This document shows positions 35,001-45,850 of a stretch of DNA of 64,000 nucleotides, piece after piece (position 1 is the stretch's first letter; the number at the start of each line of letters is the position of its first letter). Source of the stretch: Lepraria neglecta (taxonomy: Eukaryota > Ascomycota > Lecanoromycetes > Lecanorales > Stereocaulaceae); assembly GCA_033220425.1 (NCBI GenBank), contig CM065651.1, positions 248,001 to 312,000 on the forward strand. Direction: 5' to 3'. Under the pieces are notes generated by a model, which had not been told where the DNA came from, searched no databases, and worked only from the letters and a program-made list of their open reading frames with translations. The position numbers and the translations under genes were made by a program.

Positions 35001-36284
35001 CTCCTGCTGGTCAAAAGCAAGCTGAGATAACAAGATAGGCCTCAACCGCTTTCGTCCTTGCTCGTCAACCATAACAGTGCCGGGCTCGGGCACGACTTCC
35101 GAGGGGACGGGCCTCGGTGGTTCAGCTTGTGCATGAGCATTTGATTCAAGGGTATCTGCCAAAGGCTTACTCGCCTCAATCAGAGAACCGTCATTGGTGG
35201 GGAATGAGATGGCGTCGGTGATATCGGCCTCTTCACGATCTTTTTGGAGAGTGCTTGGGGAGCTAGAAAGCTCTTCCTGCGGAGGTAGCCTGGTACACTC
35301 GGATTCTGAAGTTTGAATTGTATCCGATTGCCCCAGTACCAATCGCCGTCTCTTTCTCCCAGTCTTGTCAACAATGATTGTTTCACCCTGTCGTTTGGTT
35401 TGCTCGGGATATATGGAGCTTGTGTTTGCTTCGGACTTGATGTCGGCAGTCGCGCGTTCAGTAGAAGCCGTTGTGTTGAGGCCCTCGTCTGTCTTTGAAA
35501 CCCTACTGCCATCTTGACCCTCTGAATTCTTGTCGATGAAAAAACCCTCCAGTTTGGTATCGCTCTGCGCAAGACCGTTGGATAGCAGTTCTGTTGGTTG
35601 AGGGTTCGGTAATTGAGCCCCTTCGGCGAGAATACCACGCGGCGGTTCCCCTGTACGATCAGGGACTGATGTCAGTACATCATCGATCCCAGAACCAGTC
35701 TGCAAGCTGCCGCCAAAAGTCATGGGAGTCTGCCAAACGCCTGGGACTCTCGACGCGGCGCGTGGGTCGTATAATTGCGGTGAAATAGGGTATGGAGTAC
35801 TGAATCTAGAACCCCCGCTAAAGCTTGACAATCTGCCAGAGGCGACGAAATGCTCGCTATACTTCTTTGACTGGTCTTGCAGAAGCCTAACGAGGTGATT
35901 TATGCTGGCACGGTGGCTCATAGACTTGATCCCGAATTCATCACGAAGGGACTGGCCGGTGACCTCCGTGAGCAGTGCGAGCCCATTGACGTCTTTGTCT
36001 CGAAGAATTTTGGCAAGTAGGGTAAGATCTGGCAGTGATAGTGGTGAGTTATTTTTCAGCAACGGGCTATTATCGTCAGTCAAGGCGAGCAACACTTGGT
36101 TGAGGTCCCAGTCCCAAGGATCCTCTGTTGAGAAGGGTTCTCCTTCGATCGAAGACTGCAAAAACGGCATGCCTGCCCAAATAGCAGTCAATGATCTATG
36201 TATAGGCGTCGCATCAGAATTTGTAGGAACGAGAGAACGGTGAGGTTGGGTGCGATCGAAGGTGTGTGGTAGTTGTTTTGCCAA
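29093..36284 (-). CDS. SNF2-family chromatin remodelling ATPase (ATRX/ARIP4-like)
   Basis: A giant two-exon gene: 36284-30601 and 30551-29093, with a 49-nt intron (GTATGT..AATAG), giving 2380 aa, or 2342 from the ATG at 36170 (MPFLQSSIEGEP). An N-terminal SAM-like helical part (DPWDWDLNQVLLALTDD, SLPDLTLLAKILRDKDVNG) is followed by long acidic disordered regions. The helicase core in the C-terminal half has motif I QTMGLGKTMQVIAL, motif II DEAH, motif III LTGSPLNNNLQEYYTLVDWI, and then STRAGGTGLNLFGANRV and QAIGRAYRFGQQKPVFVYRL. The insert and the DWIAPGYLGT segment fit the ATRX/RAD54L2(ARIP4) branch, which moves nucleosomes in heterochromatin and recombination. The second exon encodes a conserved-looking helical region and a disordered basic tail (GKAKKMKRAASV). 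Subfamily is inferred; the SNF2 assignment is certain. Confidence 0.9.
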
Positions 36285-36736
36285 GGATCATAGTTGAGAA
36301 AAGATCCAGGTCAGGTGGTAGGCGTGAAGGAACGGCCGGGAGTGAATGTAAACAAAGGCGAAATTGAGACCAAATGCTCACTTTCAAGTCAGTCACTGTT
36401 ATGAAGACCCAACAAGCCTAGACTTACCTCAGGCGCTTGCCGCTCCCATCAAGCAAATTGAGGGCTGCACTCGTTTCCAAGCCTAGGCAAAGACGCTGAA
36501 ATGGGATGAGGTTTATGTAAGGAACGAAATGCCCTCAAACGGACTTGACCACAAGCAATCAGGGTTTTTGTTGCACAGCTGGTAAGGAAGGTGCGCTGCG
36601 GTGGTGGTGAAGGTCGCGGCAACGCAATAGGTAAAGTCCTTCAACTTAACTCCGTGTCTTGGCGCTCGGGCTTTATGGTCAGCGGCATAATGCCGTAGCG
36701 TTTTCTAGAAAGACTGTCAAACTCTGGCTTTGAAGG
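36285..36736. promoter_or_regulatory. Divergent promoter of SNF2 gene and glutathione synthetase
   Basis: 452 nt between two head-to-head starts. No TATA element in good position was found. It contains short GC-rich blocks near 36590-36620. It must carry both promoters. Confidence 0.4.
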
Positions 36737-38585
36737 ATGGCTGCATCAATCTACCCGGATTATCCTCCAGATCTGACATCAGAGCAATCAGCGTATCTGC
36801 TCTCGAATGTCAAGGACTGGTCAATTCTCAATGGGCTAGCTGTACGACCTTCTCTATCCTTTGTGTCAAAAGAGGTGGATCCATCACGTTCCCTGGCAGT
36901 GACAGCTCCAGTCACATTGTTCCCCAGTCTTTTCCCCCGAAGATGTTTTGAAGAGGCTCGAGCAATTCAAACGGCGTATAACGAACTGTATGCCTTGATT
37001 GCAAGGGATGAGGAGTGGCTTCGAGAGATTGTAGAAGAGTATGCACCCATGATCCATCTATCTTTGTAGTGCTTGCTCTTGTTGTCCTTTGACAACCTTG
37101 CGACGATCGCCTTATTGCAAGCTTCGCTGTATCTCCCTAAAAGATGCCTTGCAATGCATTGTGCGTGCGAGTTTCTCTACCTGGTCTAATAGCTCCTCTA
37201 TAGGCTCGTTGAGGTAGATGATTTTATTGCAAACTTATGGAATGTGCACCTGGAAGTGAAGAAGGAGGGCTACGTGCAGGTAGTCCAAGCACCCTTCCCA
37301 CATTTCTGACGTCTTGGGATACTGATACATGACCCAAGTCTCTATCTCTCGGGATTTTCCGCTCTGACTACATGGTCCACAAAGATCCTTCCCAGCCTGA
37401 CTCCAACCCCGAGATCAAGCAAGTCGAATTCAATACCATTGCCTCCTCGTTCGGCGGTCTAGCTGCAAAAGTCTCTGGGCTTCATAGGCAAGGCCTCCGC
37501 GACACCCAGTTTCCATTGCTTCTAACTATTTCAACAGCCATCTCCTTTCCATCTCCGCCTATCCATCGACAGTTCCAACCCTCATCACAAAGTCTTCCCT
37601 TCCTTCTAACCCTTCCATAGCTTCCATATCCCAAGGTCTCGCCTCTGCCCATACAGCATATGCTCCATCGAAGAGCCATCCTCCTTTACCTCTCTGTATC
37701 GTTTTCGTTGTCCAGGACCCAGAAAACAACGCATTTGACCAGCACGCATTGGCTAGCACACTTCTCGCAGATCACAACATCCTCACCTTCCGCCTCCCTT
37801 TCTCCGCTACACTCGCTCACACGAGCATACCATTGGATAATCCATCAAGACCCCTGATATACAAGCCATCACACTCTCCCAGCACAGCTTACGAGGTCAC
37901 AACGCTCTACTTCCGTGCTGGCTACGCTCCCACTGAATACAACTCCTCGGAGTCCTGGAACGCACGGCTACATCTCGAACGCTCGGCAGCTATCAAGTGC
38001 CCCTCGATCCTCACGCATCTCGCCGGCTCGAAAAAGGTACAGCAAATCCTGGCAACTCCCTCGTCTCCTCATCTCGAACGCTTCCTATCATCCACTTCTT
38101 CAGCAGAATATATAAATCGAGTCCGTGCAACCTTTGCAGCTATTTATCCCTTAGACGACACGGCTGCAGGTAAACACGCAATCGGCATTGCTACTGATGC
38201 TGGCAAAGCCAGTGGTTACGTCTTGAAGCCACAGCGAGAAGGTGGAGGCAATAATATCTATGGATTGAAAATACCACTGTTCATCAAATCACTGGGAGAG
38301 GACAGCAGGAAATACAGAGGCCATATACTTATGGAGCTAATTGAGCCACCTGCATTGCGAAATAGTGTGTTCAGGAATGGGGGGGTGACGAGTGGAGAGG
38401 TGATTGGGGAGTTAGGTGTGTATGGGGTATGTCTTTGGCATTATGGTGAAGAAGCAGCTGGCCCAAAGATACTGGAGAACTGGGAAGCTGGCTATCTACT
38501 GAGAACGAAGGGGAGGGAAAGCGAAGAAGGAGGCGTAGCAGCTGGCTTTGGTGCTGTTGACAGCGTCTGTTTGATTGGCGTATAA
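36737..38585 (+). CDS. gsh2: Glutathione synthetase
   Basis: This ATP-grasp enzyme joins gamma-glutamylcysteine and glycine to glutathione in the cytosol. Exons 36737-37038, 37204-37279, 37339-37487 and 37538-38585 give 524 aa, a normal eukaryotic GSS length. Landmarks in order: DEEWLREIVEE, joined to LVEVDDFIANLWNVHLEVKK, then SLSLGIFRSDYMVH and IKQVEFNTIASSFGGLAAKV (substrate and Mg site), CIVFVVQDPENNAFDQHAL, the glycine-rich loop LKPQREGGGNNIYG, and the C-terminal AGYLLRTKG and EGGVAAGFGAVDSVCL lid. The third intron uses a GC donor (AG/GCAAGG) with branch CTAAC and acceptor ACAG; only this splice restores LH-S-HLLSISAYPSTVPTL. The second intron donor GTAGTC is also weak. Confidence 0.93.
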
Positions 38586-38773
38586 AATGTACCAAATTTC
38601 TCATGATGAACTAGAAGGCTTGAGGCAAGATGTACGAAACTGAACGGGGGCCAAGCGATAGAAATCAGAAGTCCTCGTGTTGCAGTTTGCACAATTGTAA
38701 GGATCTCCCAAGCTAGATAAATGATACAAAAAATTGCGGACTTTCTTCCGGAAGCCTCATTTCCCAGAAACTA

Positions 38774-40201
38774 GTGACATCCACCGAGATTGCCTGTCCC
38801 CTGCAGCTTGATTGTGACACCCATGATTACATCCATCACACCCTCAAATACATATGCAGCAGATACACAAAAATAGTTGTGATTAGGGAAGCAAGGCATA
38901 TCGAAGGAGTCACCAATTGCCCATTTCTCCGGCCGCTCTTTCTCCTGCAGCTAGATCACGCTAAAGCGCTAGCCCCCTGCAACCAATTGAGCATTGATCT
39001 CTCAGCGCTCGCAGCCACGGCGTCCCAGAATGCTCTCCACTCCTACTTTCCCCAAGAAGCATCGGCGCGCAAAACAAAAAGTCAGACTCTTTATACCGAT
39101 CGTGCGGTAAAAGATTACAGCCAGGGACCGCAGACCTTTCCCCGAAGGATATCGCGACAGGCCTCCTGGTCCTTGCTACGAAGCTCCAAGTCTCAGCCAG
39201 CGAGTCTCTGGAATCCTGTCAATTCATCTGCAGTACCCAAAATACCTACGACGGGCCTGCCCAATGACGGAGACAGGCACGATCAGGTTCCAAGGCGTCC
39301 ACAGCAACTTGTCCTTCAAAACTTAAAGCCGCCCGAAGCCCAGTGGAACATCCAAAGCCAAAGCAGCCTTCAAGCCCAGACCTCCCAAACCAGCGCCTCT
39401 CCAACTTCTCAAAGACCTGTTACTACACCAAATCGCCCCGCTCCATCGACTCCAGAGAGCAGAGGACAAATTCCGCAATATTCACCCCCAACGATGTCCC
39501 CCACAGACTCCCTGCACTCGGACTCACCGTCCAGGCGTCCCCCCACCCCAGCCAAAGACCTGGAATCTGGCATACCCCGCCCAGATCCGCAAGCTGCACG
39601 CTCTCCCACATCGTCACAACATAGCCGCCGTGCATCATCTACAAAGTCAGACCTCCCTTGGAACCCTTCACATCCTTGCTACCCACATCCGAACCCTCAT
39701 ATACCCCTTGCCTCGCCTCTACACGGCTCAACGCGCATAATACGTATACCAAGAGATTGGATGGTAGCTGGGGATCTGGCGCCTACATTTAGCAATACAT
39801 ACCCTGAGATACTAGAGCCATGGGTCAGTGAGGCTGATTTCCGGATGTTGATAAAAGGGGTGAACGAAGGGCTTGTTGGGGCATTCTCGCCGTATGGTTG
39901 GAGGGTATGGATGGATGCAGTGCTAGGTGTTGCTACAGGATGGATATGGGAAGATCTCGGTTTTGCGGGAATCAAGAGTAAGGTCAAAGGTGTGGAGACA
40001 TGCATTGAGCAGTGGAATGGACAGAGGAGAAATGGGTTTGAGAAAGAGGATGTGGAGTTGACGAAGGCTATACCATTGCGAAGGACGGGATATTTGTGTC
40101 TTGATATACAGATACCAGATCCACATGTGGGCATGGTGGATGAGGCTGATGCACCTGGAGATGAGCGTGTGGATGGAGGAACTGAGCCGGCGACGTTGTA
40201 A
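38774..40201 (+). CDS. erf4: ERF4/Golgin-A7-type palmitoyltransferase subunit
   Basis: Erf4 (Shr5) binds and stabilises the DHHC protein Erf2 at the ER/Golgi, and the pair palmitoylates Ras. The frame is 475 codons without introns. The Golgin-A7/ERF4 domain is at about residues 320-425: RIIRIPRDWMVAGDLAPTFS, PEILEPWVSEADFRMLIKGV, FSPYGWRVWMDAVLGVATGW, IWEDLGFAGIKSKVKGVETC. The N-terminal 300 residues are Ser/Pro/Gln-rich and disordered. The first about 80 residues do not look like the rest, so the true start may be further in. No upstream element settles this. Erf2 is not in the window. Confidence 0.8.
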   Translation: MTSTEIACPLQLDCDTHDYIHHTLKYICSRYTKIVVIREARHIEGVTNCPFLRPLFLLQLDHAKALAPCNQLSIDLSALAATASQNALHSYFPQEASARKTKSQTLYTDRAVKDYSQGPQTFPRRISRQASWSLLRSSKSQPASLWNPVNSSAVPKIPTTGLPNDGDRHDQVPRRPQQLVLQNLKPPEAQWNIQSQSSLQAQTSQTSASPTSQRPVTTPNRPAPSTPESRGQIPQYSPPTMSPTDSLHSDSPSRRPPTPAKDLESGIPRPDPQAARSPTSSQHSRRASSTKSDLPWNPSHPCYPHPNPHIPLASPLHGSTRIIRIPRDWMVAGDLAPTFSNTYPEILEPWVSEADFRMLIKGVNEGLVGAFSPYGWRVWMDAVLGVATGWIWEDLGFAGIKSKVKGVETCIEQWNGQRRNGFEKEDVELTKAIPLRRTGYLCLDIQIPDPHVGMVDEADAPGDERVDGGTEPATL

Positions 40202-41596
40202 TTTTTGCTTCTAGCGTTTGAGCAAGCGTTGCGTTCTCAAATACCCTCTGCTATTTATTGCATAACATAAGGCGTTCGCATAGCTATCTATTTTATCTAT
40301 CAATAATGCTATGTCCAGGAGATACTCGGTAACTTGGAAAGCATCCTCTTGAATACTAGTGCCTGCCATTGAAGACAAATCACATCAAGAGCAGCCCCAA
40401 CACACACCTTCAGATCGCCTCAAAGTCGTATTCGATTGCCGATACACGCTACAACGGCCACGTCACGAGAGATAAAGACACAAGAACCGACAATCTACCA
40501 TACATCATCACCACGTTCCAGACATATGCTTCACAGATAACAGGCAGATCCTCTGGACGCTAATGCACTGCACGTCTTTGTTGAAGGTTACAAAAGGCTA
40601 TTCGCAGCATGCAATGCAGTATGCAATGCGGCCCAGCTTCTCCATGCTGCGTGGGGGAAAATGCCTCGAGCTCTTCTATCTGGATGTGAAAGGCATATCG
40701 GGCGTCGTGACCCAAAATAAATGATCAGCTGAAGATCCACCACAAGGGTTCACGGTTCAGCGCCATGATCTGGCACCAATTCCGTTGGCTTCTCTAGTCC
40801 CGGACAGCTCAACGCGCTACCAAACCGCCAACGCAGACCCCTGGCCTGACGCTTGCCCTCTTTGCGTAATTGCAATGTCCGTGGGTCAAGAAGTTGGCAA
40901 CAAGCGTGACAAGCGTATCTGTTGTTCGCGGAGCCTTCTCCAGTCGATTGCGCGTCGTACTGCAAACGTCCGGCACGCAATTGCAACAGAAGGCATCGCG
41001 CATCTACATGCTCAGGAGAATTACGTTTCGAAACATCTCCACAAGTCAAGAAGTGATGCAAATTGAGACTGCAATTTCAGAAAGCTTCCTAAAGCGGGAA
41101 TCATTCTAACCAAATCGTTCCAAATGTTCCTTAGCACCCAATCTCACCCTCTGTTAACCTCAGCCTTCCGGGCAATGGGGGCCCGCTGATTTGTTCCAGG
41201 GTTGGGGCTACATGGAAGAGCCTCCGCCAACTATTTCCCCTCCCCTGCTATAAACGTGCATTTGCAATCCCTGCTCTGGGGAACTTCCCATTGGGCGTCA
41301 CCGCTGCGCTGTTCTCAGGTCTTTCTCTTCAGGTCAACCTACTCATATTTTTCTTCTCAGTACTGTCTTCTGTGTTTTGGGATTGTTCCATGATTTGACG
41401 TCCCTCGAGCATGTGGGGACCTTCTCATAGTAATCCTAATCCTAATCCTAGTTTTTATATTTGTTAAAGCCCGTGTTCAGCAAGACTTCAGTGCTTGAAG
41501 TCAATCAAAAACTTGTGGGGCTACTGATTGCATGAGAAGGGCCATAGCTAATGCTACATTCTTGGTCCTACCTTGACTTTCAGCACGACTGCCAGT
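40202..41596. other. Intergenic region, 1.4 kb
   Basis: Contains two overlapping opposite-strand frames around 40750-41066 that lack domains, a short direct repeat ATGCAATG near 40609-40630, and a short run of TAATCC units at about 41442-41459. The last part is the promoter and leader of the next gene. No RNA gene is seen. Confidence 0.4.
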
Positions 41597-44500
41597 ATGC
41601 GCGTACAATGGCTCTTTACGGCGGCCTCGATCCTTCTGGTGGCAGTCAATTGCCCTGCAGTCACCGCAGAACGCCATGCCGTCCTCCCACGTCAAGATCC
41701 CACTTCCACTGCAGCCGCTGCCGCGTCGAAAACCCCTCAAACCCCTGCGAAATCTACCAATGAAGCCTCATCCACTGCTAACTCCGCAACCCCATCATCC
41801 TCAGTCAGTGGTGCCAGTACCTCGTCGGCCGCAGGTACAAACAGCGCTTCAGGAACATCTACAAACTCCAATGGGCCATCGTCGTCATCGAGCATCCGCT
41901 CAGTAACAGCGACCCCGATCCCCAAAGGCTCGTTGAATGTCACGACTACAAATACGACAGATATCGAAGGACTACCTATCCACCCTGAGATCACACCAGC
42001 CTTGTCCGTGGCAGGCGCACTCCTCATACTTACCGGCATCTTCTATACCCTCATTGGGATCAAGACAAAATGGCTACATGTCTTCCTCTCGCCAGCCTAC
42101 CTAGCCAGCTTAGGTGTCACCATCCTCATCATATACGTCATGAGTCCACCGGTCTCAAATGCCATACAAGGCGCCTTATTCGTGGCGGCATGCATTACAG
42201 GAATAATAGCTGGGGGAGTTTCGGTGATGTTCGCAGACATCACAGAAGGTCTCGGATGCTTCTTAGGTGGCTTTTGCCTTAGCATGTGGTTCTTAGTCCT
42301 GAAATCTGGAGGTCTAATTTCGTCCACAACGGGAAAGATCATCTTTATTGCTCTCTTTACCGTCGGAGGCTTTGCACTATATATCAGCCATTGGACCCGT
42401 CCCTACGCTCTGATTGCGTATATCTCTTTCGCTGGGGCGACAGTGATCGTCATTGGCGTCGATTGCTTCAGCAGGGCGGGTCTCAAGGAATTTTGGCTTT
42501 ACATTTGGAGTAGGTTTGCTTCCCACCTTGAAACTTCTAAAAGCTAATCATCGAATCAGACTTGAATGACTCCTTGTTCCCTCTCCACTACTCCCAACCT
42601 TATCCCATTACGCGCGGCATACGTGTCGAGATCGCGGCGATCATCGTTTTGTTTCTACTGGGCATCATGTCTCAAATGAAGATCTGGAAGATTATCAAGG
42701 AAAGGAGAGAAGAGAGGGAGGCAGACCAAAGGAGAAAAGAGCATCAACAGAATCTATCAGACGAAGAGCAAGGAAGAAGAGTTGAACAGGGCAACGCTGT
42801 GGACAGAGCTATGTGGGAAGATACCTACGGGGAGGACAAGGACAAGACGAACGTGCAGGAGCATTATCAAGACTCCGGAGTCGGAACGGATGAGCCAAGT
42901 AGCACACGCAAAGGTTCTTTGAGTGAAGCTGAAGGCATTGAGATGGAAAATCTGAAAGGCTCTACCGATGGATCAAGAGGAAGGGTGACGGTCCACGTCG
43001 CACGGGACAGTATCTATGAGGTCAATCCAACAACTGGCGAGTGCTCAACAGAATCGGTACCGAAAGCATACGGAGAACCATCAATTCGCCAATCTCATAC
43101 TGAACCTTGCAACCCCTCTGGCTCCGGAGCGTCCGTACGAGAAGTACCTAATATAGACCACGACCTCACCCTTCTACCAAAGGTGGTACATCTACCTTTC
43201 AAGGTGCCGGAATTCGACGCTCAATCCAATGACAGTCGTTCGTCTGTCGGAGCATCCGCTGCCTCAGATCACTTGCCAAATCGGTCATCGAAGAGATTGT
43301 CAGGCACCTCTATTATGAGAAGGCTTTCAAAGCGGTCTCAGCGGAGTTATGTTGCTGGGGGTACATCCGAGGAGGCACTAGTCGTACCACATGTCGATGA
43401 TGACCGGCGTTCATCGATAGCTGCAACCATCGATTTCGACGAAGAAGCGATGTCTAGAAGTCAAACTCCTGCACTAGACAAAAGGGCTTCTCAAGCTTCG
43501 CTGAATGTACTAAGAGCTCAAATCCACCAGAGCCTTGACCCTTCCTTCATACCTGAGTACAGCCCAGAGCCGAGCGTAGTGGATGCTGCTGCTGCAGCAC
43601 GAGAACTTCCAGCATCAAAGTCTCCAAGTACAGCAAGCTCAAGACGATCATCAACTGGATCGATAGCCAAGACAAAGGATCACTCAGCAGACACTGCTGA
43701 TGCATATTTAGCTGGGCCTACAGCACCGCCAGAGGCATCCGAACAGCGAGCTGCCGTTACTGGCCTGAGTGGGAATCTTCCTGATGGCGCCTCCAAGGTT
43801 GTGATGGCCTATAGGACAAATGAATGGGCGAAGCATCTCGATGTTGCGGAATTGCCAGAGGTCGACCCGCTTACTGTCAACAAAAGACAAAGTCAAGGAC
43901 CTGCGCAGCAAGGTGAAAGCGCTGCACCGGTAAATGTCCGAGCACTTCAGCAGACGCCACTCAATGCAGAGCCTGCTCCAGCGATAACTCATGCGGATCT
44001 GCCATCCTCAAAACGTCGATCTTCCACCTTCATGTTCAGGAATCCAATCTCCAAATCTAAGGAAGGGGAGCAGTCACGACCAAGCCTGCATCCTTTAACC
44101 GTCGCAAAGAATGTGGAACGGATGCCATCCCAGACATCTCTTGCAAATAGCGTGTCAAGAACATCATCACAAACCTCCCTGAACAGCAACCAAAGCCGCA
44201 ACGACAACTACCGCCCACCTCTGCCAAAGTTCCGGTCTTCCTCAACCTCCTTATCTGCAAACCGAAACCCCTACCGCAGCAGCTCCGGGCCCCTCGCCAC
44301 CAGCCCTTTAGTCGACTCTCCAATTGAAGAAGACGTTGAATCATCCTTCCCAGCCCGCTTCACACCTCAACCCAACCATCTCATGTCCCAACGTGATCGA
44401 ATCATCACCAGCAAACCCTCATCCACCTCACTCCTTCGCACAAGCTACTCCAATGTTGCACTCGACCAACATCCGGCATACAGATCAATGGAGGAGGACG

Positions 44501-45009
44501 ATGACATCCCCCTCGCCCAGCGTAAGTCAATGCTTCAACAGATGCGTTCGTCTTCGGGACCTTCGGGGACCGCTACACCTCAGCTTGGATCCGGAACCGC
44601 AACACCTCTCCGCCGCTCTAGCAGCAGCACACCTTACTTTTCCTCCGGTGCCGCCACTCCTCAGCGAATGCCAAGCGGCACAGCTACACCCCAACGTCTC
44701 TCCAACGGCCCCAATCCTTCCCTTTACCCTCTCCGACCTGCGCGTAGCCCTACGCCACGCGACTCTACCGTCTCACAGTGGCGTACGTCTCTGCAGCCCT
44801 CAACAACAGCTCACCTGCAAGACCAAGAAATAGAAGCACGACGTGCAGACATGTTGCGCGAAAAAAAGAGACAGAGCACCACGAATCAGGAGCAACAATA
44901 TGCGCAGGGAATCAGAGTCAGTGTGCTCGACCAAGGGATGAGGAGGGGTAGCATGATGGATTTGCATAAGGTTGCTATGAGGAAGATGCAGGGGGATGTT
45001 AAGCTTTAA
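41597..45009 (+). CDS. TMEM198-like (DUF4203) multi-pass membrane protein with long tail
   Basis: Exons 41597-42509 and 42560-45009 (50-nt intron, GTAGGT..ATCAG) give 1120 aa. A signal peptide (WLFTAASILLVAVNCPAVTA) is followed by a Ser/Thr-rich, probably glycosylated stalk (about residues 25-130). A DUF4203/TMEM198 block of seven or so membrane helices follows (PALSVAGALLILTGIFYTLI, LASLGVTILIIYVM, GALFVAACITGIIAGGVSVM, CFLGGFCLSMWFLVLKSGG, IIFIALFTVGGFALYISHW, IAYISFAGATVIVIGVDCFS) and a last helix after the splice (IAAIIVLFLLGIMSQ). From about residue 355 there is a Ser/Arg-rich cytoplasmic tail of some 750 residues with SGTATPQ-type repeats near 44565-44700. Function in fungi is unknown to me; the start at 41597 is chosen for the signal peptide. 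Confidence 0.85.
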
Positions 45010-45790
45010 GCATGGTATGTGATGGGGGAGAGGATGACTGGATGGGTTTTCACCTTCATCATTTGACCTTTTAATTTTGTTGATATTTTTTTGGTTAAAT
45101 TTCAGGTTTGGTTGGATCTGGCCGGATTTGATATGCTTCGCGTTGCTTGTCGATATACCCACTCCTTTTCCGGCGTTGGATGAGCGGTAGGCACACCAAA
45201 AGAGGAGGATCATAAGCAGAGGCGTTGGGAAAACGCACACGGGTCCTTTCATTCACGTTTACCTTCGGATACACGCATTTTCGGCATATTAGCGGAGGGA
45301 ATATATGGGACACGACGGGCTTTGACTGCCATCATATCAAATACCTATCTATATAATGTAAGATCTAAAAGTTAATCTAATTTATTCCTGCCGCTATTCA
45401 TCTACATCACTTTAGCATGAGCGCCAATTTGGAGGAAATACTCTACATGATGGCTTCTAGAGTGTACTTGGAGGAAAATCAGGGAGCCCCGGAAATCCAC
45501 ACTTTAGCCACAATAACCTGGCTCATGATAACAGCAACTCCCCTCGCAATTCTAAGCATTCTGTTTTTCATTACGGACGCCGTGCCGTGCTTATCGTGCC
45601 TATCGTGCCTATCTAGGTTGAAGCAACTAACCCCTCCCAATGAGACATGTACCTGCAGCCTTGTACATTGACTAGTAAGAACATCTAGCCGTCTGATTCG
45701 TCGCCCAGCGTCGCCCCCACACCCGAGGGCACGTAACAAAATGCCCTTTTGTCTTCGTGGAGACGTGTTCGTCTCAGCGATCTTACCATC
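45010..45790. other. Intergenic region
   Basis: 3' flank of the TMEM198-like gene and upstream of the DUF6594 relic. An 84-codon frame at 45417-45671 with a hydrophobic stretch (WLMITATPLAILSILFFITD) is possible but unsupported. A short repeat CTATCGTGC-type unit occurs at 45589-45611. Confidence 0.4.
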
Positions 45791-45850
45791 ATACAACACC
45801 ATATACAACACCATATACAACACCATATACAACACCATATACAACACCAT
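45791..45850. repeat. 12-bp minisatellite, five perfect copies
   Basis: The unit ATACAACACCAT is repeated five times without change. The last copy runs directly into GG, so its end forms CACCATGG, a good translation start for the DUF6594-type frame at 45849. On the opposite strand the repeat encodes a short MVLY series, which I regard as chance. Confidence 0.95.

Noticed and set aside
40750-41066. Overlapping frames on both strands with cysteines
   Set aside because: Neither has a domain; each is the mirror of the other in GC-balanced DNA.
45479-45850. Minus-strand frame starting with MVLY repeats
   Set aside because: The repeats come from the 12-bp minisatellite; the rest shows no domain, and the plus-strand DUF6594 relic explains the region better.
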